Origin: Mucidula mucida
Taxonomy: Eukaryota; Basidiomycota; Agaricomycetes; Agaricales; Physalacriaceae
DNA: 18,643 nt
Direction of reading: 5' to 3'
Assembly (NCBI GenBank): GCA_015501055.1
Contig: JADNYV010000655.1
Location: 1 to 18,643, forward strand
Under the pieces are notes generated by a model. It made no database searches, was not told the DNA's origin, and worked only from the letters and a program-made list of their open reading frames with translations. The position numbers and the translations under genes were made by a program. Shown here piece by piece: positions 1 through 6,174 of the stretch. Within the stretch, counting starts at the first letter, position 1, and every line of letters starts with the position of its first letter.

Positions 1-4
1 AACT

Positions 5-114
5 GTGTTGACAGGATGCTTATCGCCAACACACCCTCTCAGGCGCATCTTCTTCAATCTTGGAATGTTTGACGCTACGATGGGATTGATAAACACTACT
101 GTTGTTAAGGCTGG
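5..114 (+). repeat. Diverged tandem repeat unit A, left half
   Basis: This stretch aligns with 4964-5063 with substitutions and small gaps. Shared blocks include gtgttgac near the start, gcatctt in the middle, acgatggga and gataaac later, and aggctg at the end. Unit A is interrupted at its right end by the LTR retrotransposon; its remainder continues at 4867. The reading as one repeat copy rests on my manual alignment, so exact borders are approximate. I see no coding frame in it. Confidence 0.6.
110..114. repeat. Target site duplication, left copy
   Basis: The five bases GCTGG directly before the left LTR are repeated exactly at 4862-4866 directly after the right LTR. A 5-bp duplication is the usual footprint of Ty3/gypsy integrase, and it fixes the element borders at 115 and 4861. 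Confidence 0.9.
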
Positions 115-644
115 TGTTAGCGACTGACTAAGCCACGAGACTCAACCAGGTACCACAGTAAGAACTAAGAAAGAAAGTGTTCGCGTTCGTAAGACTAGGC
201 TAGGCCAGGTGTATAAACGAGATCGGAACTAAAGTACAATGATACTACACTACTGCTTATATACTAGTAAGTCTGTGTTTGAAGCTCCTTGTCCATACGC
301 GTTTCCACTAGGGATGCTCCACGCCCTTGACCCAGTGTGGTATGCTACTAGTCCGTGAAACCATTAAATACGAGTGGTGACTGCATGTAAGTAATAATAC
401 TGAAACGACCATGTGTGCTACGAGTGTCGGTGGTGTGTATACAATAGGGAGTCCATGAGGTATCGGCATGTATGATGTCATCCATGTGTTGGGCGTGTGT
501 CCGACATGAGTACGGCTTCGGTAATAAAAAGGGGTATGATTGGTGACGAAACAGATGATGAAACGGTCCGTTGGTTGATAAGACAAGGCTCCCGATAAGA
601 TATGATAAGATGTGAAAATGTGAAAAATATGGCGATTCATAACA
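115..644 (-). repeat. 3' LTR (left copy, 530 bp)
   Basis: It starts TGTTAG and ends ATAACA on the plus strand, giving the short inverted termini TGTTA/TAACA. It matches the right LTR except for A at 526 (G at 4744) and one extra A in the run near 621-630. It carries the same internal landmarks as the 5' LTR: a TATA-like box at 256-263, the R start sequence at 220-231 and three GATAAG motifs at 577-609. A 110-codon open frame on its minus strand is recorded in both LTRs but has no recognisable product. Confidence 0.95.
577..609 (+). promoter_or_regulatory. GATAAG motif cluster in U3 of the 3' LTR
   Basis: Three copies of GATAAG lie at 577-582, 594-599 and 604-609. Each fits the WGATAR/GATA-factor consensus (flanking base varies). 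The identical cluster in the 5' LTR is described separately, and only that one is placed to drive the element. Confidence 0.4.
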
Positions 645-657
645 TCACCCCCTCCTT
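645..657 (-). other. Polypurine tract (plus-strand DNA primer site)
   Basis: Read on the minus strand the sequence directly before the 3' LTR is AAGGAGGGGGTGA, almost purely purine and abutting the LTR terminus TGTTAT. This is where RNase H normally leaves the primer for second-strand synthesis. It overlaps the pol stop codon (TAA at 658-656), so coding and replication signals share bases. Confidence 0.85.
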
Positions 658-3600
658 AAGGCGCAAGTTCCATTCTGCGCCAGAGTCGCTCCATGAGGGC
701 TGCAGAGGGTAGCGTGACGTCGAGGGGTTCGGTATCGGGCGGTGGCATGGGTTGGAATAGATGTGATGGAAATTGCGACATGGGGACTTCAATGCGAGCA
801 AGCGCGGGTGGCTTCGGCTTGTTCGGATATTGTTGGTGGAAATCGCTGATAGCTTCGTCGGCATTTTTAAGATTGCATGCCGGTTCCCATGTCTGCTCGT
901 GTGTGCCGTAACCTTTCCAGTGAACCTTGTATTGAAAACCCCCGCGGTACTTTCGGGAATTAACCACTTTCTCAACCTCCCATTCCGGTTCGGCTCCTTC
1001 CAGCACAGGTGGTGGACGCGTGTCTCGGGGTTGTGTCGGAAATTGGGGCTCGTGGTAAGGCGTCAACAGGGCCTCATTGAACACGGGATGGATGCTTTTC
1101 CACGTGTGAGGAATCTGGAGCTTGTAAGAGCTCGTCCCAACTTTCTTGATCACTTTGAACGGCCCGAAGCGTTTGTCATCGAGCTTCTTCATTGGTCGAT
1201 CCGTGCTGAGATTCGTCCCCTCCAGCCATACCTTGTCGCCTTCCTTGTACTCTACTGCCTCTGTCCGCTTCCTGTCATAAAACCGTTTCATGTCTTCTTT
1301 TGCCATCTTCAATGCTGACCCCACTTCGTCCCATGTCTTCCTCATGCCGTCGGCAAACTCCTGCGCAGTCTCATTTCTCGATGCCGTTTTCGGGGCGGTG
1401 CCTTTGTAGGGGTGTCTGCCCATGTCTGCAAAGAACGGAGTGACTTTAGTTGCCGAGTGTACCCGATCATTGTAAACAAATTCGGCAGAGGGTAGCCATT
1501 CGTGCCAGTCGTTCTGATGGTAGTTGACAAATAACCGTAAGAAATGTTCTATCTCTTGGTTCAGCCGTTCCGTCTGCCCATTTGCCTGTGGATGATACGC
1601 CGTTGTAAAGTTTCCTTGTATGCCCAACAACCGGTACAACTCCTTCATAAAACGCGAGTGGTATTGTGGACCGCGATCATGTATCATCTGGCGTGGCATC
1701 CCATGTATGGGGAAAATGCGATCTCGGTAGATGCGGGCCATGCCTTCTGACGTCAGAGTAGTGTGTGTCGGTATGATACGTAATCGCTTTGTGAAATGGT
1801 CCACAAACGTGCTGATAGCGTTGTATCCTCCCGATTCCGGCAGCTCTCCAATCATGTCCGTCCCTACTATTTCCCATGGCTCGCTTGGCACATCAATAGG
1901 ATGAAGAGGTGCAGCCGGCTTCGTGCGATGTGACTTGGTGACCTGGCATTTTTGACACCCTTCTACGTATTCCCGGACGTCTCGGCTGATTCCTGGCCAC
2001 CAATAGGTGCGTGTGATCAGCTCGAGGGTCTTGTATCGTCCAGGATGCCCTGCAAGCTGTGCATCATGGTGCATTCCAATAACTCTTCCCCGCAATTCCT
2101 TGTCCTTCGGTATGTAAATACGATCCTTCCACATAATAAGTCCATTTTCCTTCTCTTCCCATCCTTTTTCTTTGTTTTCTAATGCTTTTTGTACGTATCT
2201 GTCTTTGTTTCCTTTTCTTTGTTTGATTTTGTTAAGTAATTCGTCCTCCGGTGTATCTACTGTATGTAAAGAAAATTGAATTTGTGAAATAAAAAACTCC
2301 GGCTTGAGCAAAACAACGTTTTCGTTATCTTTTTCCCCCTTCTCAAGGCCTGTCATCCTTGACAAGGCATCAGCTTTCCCCATCATCTTGCCCGGCTTGT
2401 GAATCATCTGTATGTCATATTCCGCTAACTCCGTAACCCATCTCGCCTGCCTCCGATTCAACTTTTGTGGCTTCCGGAAGTACTGGAGGTTTTGATGATC
2501 GGTAAACACCTCCACTGTTTCCTTTGCTCCAAGGAGATATTGTCTCCAATCATCAATCGAGTCCATAATAGCCATCATCTCTTTGTTGTAGATCTCATAA
2601 TTGCGCTCTACTTCGTTCAGCGCGCGAGACCGAAAGGCTACTGGTCTCCATTTTCCGTCCACCAACTGGGAAAGAACCGCCCCGTTCGCATAGTTCGAGG
2701 AGTCTGCCTCAACTCGAAACTTGCCGTCGTCGCGTGGTACGATCAGAACGGGTTCTTCCGTCATCCTCCGCTTCAACTCCTCAAACGCCTTGTGCTGCTC
2801 CATGCCCCAAACCCACTCGCCCTTCCCGGTTAGCGATGTCAATGGCTTCGCTACTCCCGCAAATCCCCGGATGAAACGTCGGTAGAAGTTGCAGAAGCCC
2901 AGGAATGACTGTACTTCCTTCTTCTTCGTCGGCTCCTTCCATTCCTTTACTACGGCCACTTTTGCCGGATCCATCTTCACCTCTCCTCCTCCAACAATAA
3001 CTCCTAAGTAGTCTACAGTATGTGCCTCAAAACTACATTTCTCGGGTTTTAAATACAACTTATTTACTCGTAATATTTCTAATACCCTTCGTACAATCTG
3101 TCTATGCTCCTCGAGAGTGTTTGTAAAGATAAGTATATCGTCCAAGTAGACGATAACATGTCCGTCGTCAATCAACTCCTTCAGAATGTGATTCATGAAC
3201 GACTGGAACGTCGCCGGCGAGTTTGTAAGTCCAAAGAACATAACTGAGGGCTCGAACAGGCCTCGGTTTGTTCTAAACGCCGCTTTCCACTCATCACCTT
3301 CTTTGATCCGGATGTTATTGTAACCCCATCGGACATCCATCTTTGTGAAAACCTTTGCTCCTTTCAACTTGTCGATAAGCTCCTGAATCAACGGCAAGGG
3401 GTATCGGTTCTTGATTGTCATGTCGTTCAACTTCCGATAATCTTGTACTGGCCGAAGGCTTCCATCCTTCTTTTTGACAAAGAAGAAGGGTGATGCCATG
3501 GGTGAAATTGATGGCCGTATACGTCCCGTCCGTATGTTTTCTTCCAGGAACTCATCTAACGCCTTCTGCTCGGATGGACTAAGGGGGTAAACCTTGCAGT

Positions 3601-3850
3601 CAACCGGTTTGGAACCAGGCGTAAGTTCTATCGCGTGATCCCAGGGTCTTCGCTCCGGTAACTTGTCAAAGTCCGCCTTGCTGAATACATCGGAGAATTC
3701 CTCGATGTAAGGTGCAGCAGGCTTCGTTGGACATGATGAGTCGGGGTGATAGGATCGGAGAGTGAAAGGGTGAAAGTGGGGATATAGGAGATGCGGATTT
3801 TGATGAAACGGGTGAGGGAATAGAGGTTTGGATGAATAAGGAGGAGTCGC
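656..3850 (-). CDS. Pol polyprotein of the chromovirus (RT, RNase H, integrase, chromodomain), 5'-truncated
   Basis: The frame is open for 1064 codons from a stop at 3853-3851 to TAA at 658-656. The first in-frame ATG is at 3499, inside the RT region; numbering below counts from it. RT: Asp55 in TKMDVRWGY and the YLDD box at 118-121. RNase H: Asp266, Glu307, Asp334 and Asp377, all present. Integrase: an HHCC zinc module (His478, His485, Cys515, Cys518) and a DDE core (Asp548, Asp608, Glu644), followed by a GPF-type module near 777-783. A chromodomain spans about 838-892 (plus-strand 815-988) with the WKGYG and TWEP signatures; in chromoviruses this domain binds modified histones and guides integration. 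Upstream of the ATG the conserved linker (PWDHAIEL, KVYPLSPSEQ) is still in frame, so initiation at 3499 would lose part of RT. No protease (DTG/DSG) or Gag Cys-His box is seen. Normally it would be made as a Gag-Pol product; here no such start exists. Confidence 0.93.
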   Translation of the reverse strand, partial: ATPPYSSKPLFPHPFHQNPHLLYPHFHPFTLRSYHPDSSCPTKPAAPYIEEFSDVFSKADFDKLPERRPWDHAIELTPGSKPVDCKVYPLSPSEQKALDEFLEENIRTGRIRPSISPMASPFFFVKKKDGSLRPVQDYRKLNDMTIKNRYPLPLIQELIDKLKGAKVFTKMDVRWGYNNIRIKEGDEWKAAFRTNRGLFEPSVMFFGLTNSPATFQSFMNHILKELIDDGHVIVYLDDILIFTNTLEEHRQIVRRVLEILRVNKLYLKPEKCSFEAHTVDYLGVIVGGGEVKMDPAKVAVVKEWKEPTKKKEVQSFLGFCNFYRRFIRGFAGVAKPLTSLTGKGEWVWGMEQHKAFEELKRRMTEEPVLIVPRDDGKFRVEADSSNYANGAVLSQLVDGKWRPVAFRSRALNEVERNYEIYNKEMMAIMDSIDDWRQYLLGAKETVEVFTDHQNLQYFRKPQKLNRRQARWVTELAEYDIQMIHKPGKMMGKADALSRMTGLEKGEKDNENVVLLKPEFFISQIQFSLHTVDTPEDELLNKIKQRKGNKDRYVQKALENKEKGWEEKENGLIMWKDRIYIPKDKELRGRVIGMHHDAQLAGHPGRYKTLELITRTYWWPGISRDVREYVEGCQKCQVTKSHRTKPAAPLHPIDVPSEPWEIVGTDMIGELPESGGYNAISTFVDHFTKRLRIIPTHTTLTSEGMARIYRDRIFPIHGMPRQMIHDRGPQYHSRFMKELYRLLGIQGNFTTAYHPQANGQTERLNQEIEHFLRLFVNYHQNDWHEWLPSAEFVYNDRVHSATKVTPFFADMGRHPYKGTAPKTASRNETAQEFADGMRKTWDEVGSALKMAKEDMKRFYDRKRTEAVEYKEGDKVWLEGTNLSTDRPMKKLDDKRFGPFKVIKKVGTSSYKLQIPHTWKSIHPVFNEALLTPYHEPQFPTQPRDTRPPPVLEGAEPEWEVEKVVNSRKYRGGFQYKVHWKGYGTHEQTWEPACNLKNADEAISDFHQQYPNKPKPPALARIEVPMSQFPSHLFQPMPPPDTEPLDVTLPSAALMERLWRRMELAP

Positions 3851-4332
3851 CTAGATCTGAGATAGAATCCAGGACTTGGTAGGGTGGGGAATGATGGTGT
3901 GTATCGTAAGGTAAGTAAGGTAGGTAAGTATCGTAACTGTCTACGCTATTTTACCGACTACTGACTACGTATCTACGGAGCCCAAGAGCTCGTCACAAGT
4001 TCGCAATTGCCCAGCCGATGTCCCTCTGGTGTGAGGTAAGCCAAAGTTTTCCTGGGAACGGGGTTTGACCCGTAAACAGCGCCCACTGAAGTGCAACTGC
4101 CAAAAGTTCGTTCTCGTGAGAGCGGCTACTTCCAGCACCCGAGGCAGTTATCTCTAACTGTTAGCCGGCGCTACTGGGACCAATACAGACATATGCGGAC
4201 GTGTGCTGGAATTAGGAATCTGTCGATCTGTAAACAGGGAAAGGGAATGGGGAATGTACGATGATCAAACAGCAAAGTGCTGATCGACGATCAGGGATGT
4301 GTGGTAGGTGGTAGAAAGTAGTTCCGATCTTC
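3851..4332 (-). other. Non-coding leader occupying the place of gag and protease
   Basis: Between the 5' LTR and the pol frame there are about 480 nt in which no frame of useful length exists on the minus strand. One short start at about 4190 reads for about a dozen codons and then stops. No zinc knuckle or protease motif is visible. The sequence includes a run of related ttac/ctac steps near 3903-3950. Typical autonomous relatives carry gag and protease of more than 1 kb here, so the region looks like the product of a deletion or replacement. A deletion junction cannot be placed exactly; the recognisable pol linker begins near 3730. Confidence 0.7.
4319..4330 (-). other. Self-complementary primer-binding site (Tf1/sushi type)
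   Basis: On the minus strand, two bases after the 5' LTR end, lies AGATCGGAACTA. It is the exact reverse complement of TAGTTCCGATCT within the LTR (4449-4438 on the minus strand). The boundary has no TGG start as expected for a tRNA 3' end. In Tf1 and relatives the first 11 or so nucleotides of the mRNA fold back on such a site and prime reverse transcription. The position of the complement, about 30 nt past a TATA box, agrees with it being the transcript 5' end. Confidence 0.8.
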
Positions 4333-4437
4333 TGTTAGCGACTGACTAAGCCACGAGACTCAACCAGGTACCACAGTAAGAACTAAGAAAGAAAGTGTTC
4401 GCGTTCGTAAGACTAGGCTAGGCCAGGTGTATAAACG

Positions 4438-4481
4438 AGATCGGAACTAAAGTACAATGATACTACACTACTGCTTATATA
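4438..4481 (-). promoter_or_regulatory. Predicted LTR core promoter and transcription start
   Basis: On the minus strand TATATAAG occupies 4481-4474. About 30 nt further on is the 12-nt sequence at 4449-4438 that is complementary to the primer-binding site. A TATA-to-start distance of about 30 nt is normal for RNA polymerase II, so the start site is predicted at 4449 or 4448. The same arrangement is repeated in the 3' LTR at 263-220. Confidence 0.65.
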
Positions 4482-4794
4482 CTAGTAAGTCTGTGTTTGA
4501 AGCTCCTTGTCCATACGCGTTTCCACTAGGGATGCTCCACGCCCTTGACCCAGTGTGGTATGCTACTAGTCCGTGAAACCATTAAATACGAGTGGTGACT
4601 GCATGTAAGTAATAATACTGAAACGACCATGTGTGCTACGAGTGTCGGTGGTGTGTATACAATAGGGAGTCCATGAGGTATCGGCATGTATGATGTCATC
4701 CATGTGTTGGGCGTGTGTCCGACATGAGTACGGCTTCGGTAATGAAAAGGGGTATGATTGGTGACGAAACAGATGATGAAACGGTCCGTTGGTT

Positions 4795-4827
4795 GATAAG
4801 ACAAGGCTCCCGATAAGATATGATAAG
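4795..4827 (+). promoter_or_regulatory. GATAAG motif cluster in U3 of the 5' LTR
   Basis: GATAAG occurs at 4795-4800, 4812-4817 and 4822-4827, all in the same orientation within 33 bp, about 350 bp upstream of the predicted start. Fungal GATA factors (nitrogen regulators of the AreA type, light regulators of the White Collar type) bind such sites. Function is inferred from the motif only. Confidence 0.4.
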
Positions 4828-4861
4828 ATGTGAAAATGTGAAAATATGGCGATTCATAACA

Positions 4862-4866
4862 GCTGG
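4862..4866. repeat. Target site duplication, right copy
   Basis: GCTGG, identical to 110-114, directly follows the right LTR. Confidence 0.9.
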
Positions 4867-4960
4867 AACACGAGTACATCGCCGTGTAATCGCAGGCTCA
4901 GGATGCCAAACCCTCGTCTAACCAGGCCGCCTATCAACCGCAGTTGCTTCCCGTCTTTAG
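4867..4960 (+). repeat. Diverged tandem repeat unit A, right half
   Basis: Continuation of unit A after the insertion. It shares taatcg.aggc and then the 21-base block at 4897-4917, which is identical to 5118-5138. Unit A, with the element removed, and unit B are offset by about 207-221 bp. Confidence 0.5.
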
Positions 4961-4963
4961 TAC

Positions 4964-5138
4964 GTGTTGACGGCATGCCTATTGCCCAAGCCCTTCCAGT
5001 TGCATCTTATTTCATACTGGAATAGCACGATGGGATCGATAAACGCAACTGTTGATTAGGCTGCGACACTTTCCTTTTGATTAATCGTAGGCTTCTTACT
5101 GGTCCTGATTATTTGTTCTCAGGATGCCAAACCCTCGT
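4964..5138 (+). repeat. Diverged tandem repeat unit B
   Basis: Second copy of the local repeat. 4964-5063 aligns with 5-114; 5064-5138 aligns with 4867-4917 but has roughly 30 extra bases between the taatcg block and the shared block at 5118-5138. The uninterrupted unit B shows what the target looked like before the retrotransposon entered unit A. A weak open frame crosses it, with no recognisable product. Confidence 0.55.
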
Positions 5139-5298
5139 GATGCCGGCTACATTTGAGCAAACATCAGATTTCTATGCCCTTTGCAGCCACTTCGGCTTTA
5201 AGACCCTAGTGCTGCCCGTCGCAATCACGCCCCACTTCTGCATCGTAGCCCTCGTTCGTTCTAGGATCGTGTAGCCTACCTTCCAGCATATCCCAGTT

Positions 5299-5960
5299 AT
5301 GAGCACCCCTCCTGCTACCCGTACCGAAAGAGATGCAATCTTCCTTCCGATCTGGAACACTAAACAGCACGGTGGGTGTTTTCGTTTGACCAAGCTTGTC
5401 GTTATTTTCATACTAGTTCCCGCAGCGGAAACTACAAAAGTCAGGATTCCGGCTGATAAGCTCGACAAGACCGTCAACTGTGTCACTGTCCACGCGGCGC
5501 GCGCAGCGATGGAGGACATAAAGACGGGAGCCGTGACGGTGGTTGCCCACTTTCGCCTTTACTTGCAGTTGGACGGCGGGAAGTCCTCAGTCGTGCTAAA
5601 CTCCTCTGGAGAGGACTTTGATGACGGAAGAACAAAACTCGAACTCATTTATTATAAATATCCATTTCTCAACCTCGCCGAGCAAGCTCAATCTGCTCAC
5701 GATCACAGTACATCGGGAGTTCACTGTTTATGAAGCAATTGAGGCTTTGCTTGGGAGACATCGTGACCGCTTACCGCTTGGATTTGGAATCCGGGAGCGG
5801 CTGTCGGCATTGGTGCGAAGTGGTCCTACGCGACTTTGAGGGGTATGGTTGGGTAGATGCAGAAGCTGCAGCCACGGTGGACCATCTCACCAGCTTGATC
5901 AAAGAGGAGCATCCAGATGTTGACGTCCCTACGCCTGCTCCGCGCAGCCAGTTCTACTAA
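5299..5960 (+). CDS. Hypothetical protein, probably multi-exon, structure unresolved
   Basis: I do not recognise this gene. A frame starts at ATG 5299 (MSTPPATRTERD) and stays open to 5733. A plausible in-frame 45-nt intron lies at 5372-5416 (GTGGGT...ACTAG). A second acceptor (CTCAC branch-like, then ATCACAG) ends at 5707, after which a different frame reads FTVYEAIEALLGRHRD. A third frame from about 5826 reads RDFEGYGWVDAEAA and ends at TAA 5958-5960. Two frame changes are therefore needed, and I could not find convincing donors for both. The charged, helix-like C-terminus and the absence of stops suggest a real gene or a recent relic; chance frames are also possible. It lies tail to tail with threonine synthase. 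Confidence 0.35.
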
Positions 5961-6174
5961 ATATCTGATAGTGTTGTCTGTTTTGTGAAACTCTGTGTAA
6001 CTGTTGCAAATCCTTTTCCTGCATTGTCCCGTCCATTCGTATGGCCAGCAAGTTGTCGATTGTTCAGACGAGGTCACGAGGATCATCGTGGCGCAACTTT
6101 AAACAAGTTGTTTTTGTAATTAGAAGCGACCAAACATTGACATTGAGAATATATTACTTTGTAAAGCCTTATAC

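Larger units (their letters stand above)
115..4861 (-). mobile_element. Ty3/gypsy chromovirus LTR retrotransposon, full length but lacking gag and protease
   Basis: A 4747-bp element with two LTRs (115-644 and 4333-4861), flanked by the duplication GCTGG. It is transcribed on the minus strand, so the right LTR is the 5' LTR. In order along the transcript it holds the 5' LTR, a primer-binding site at 4319-4330, a non-coding leader to about 3851, one long pol frame (3850-656) with reverse transcriptase, RNase H, integrase and chromodomain, a polypurine tract, and the 3' LTR. Domain order RT-RH-IN plus chromodomain places it in the chromoviruses of the Ty3/gypsy group. Gag and protease are missing, so it would depend on another copy for particles. 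The LTRs differ by one substitution and one single-base indel, which indicates a recent insertion. Confidence 0.95.
4333..4861 (-). repeat. 5' LTR (right copy, 529 bp)
   Basis: Promoter-proximal LTR of the minus-strand element, with the same termini as the left copy. From the TATA box and the self-priming complement, U3 would run from 4861 to about 4450 and R-U5 from about 4449 to 4333. No AATAAA polyadenylation signal is obvious in R-U5. Confidence 0.95.

Noticed and set aside
773..1318. 181-codon plus-strand frame inside pol
   Set aside because: It is antisense to the integrase and chromodomain coding sequence, which has clear catalytic motifs; the reverse frame has no recognisable domain.
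3900..3960. Microsatellite-like gtaa/ggta run in the element leader
   Set aside because: Units are irregular and too few to call a tandem array; mentioned only in the leader description.
4321..4332. Conventional tRNA primer-binding site next to the 5' LTR
   Set aside because: The sequence after the LTR does not begin with TGG and instead matches the element's own R region exactly.
4526..4879. 117-codon minus-strand frame at the right LTR
   Set aside because: It is the LTR frame extended a few codons into the flanking host DNA; the start lies outside the element.
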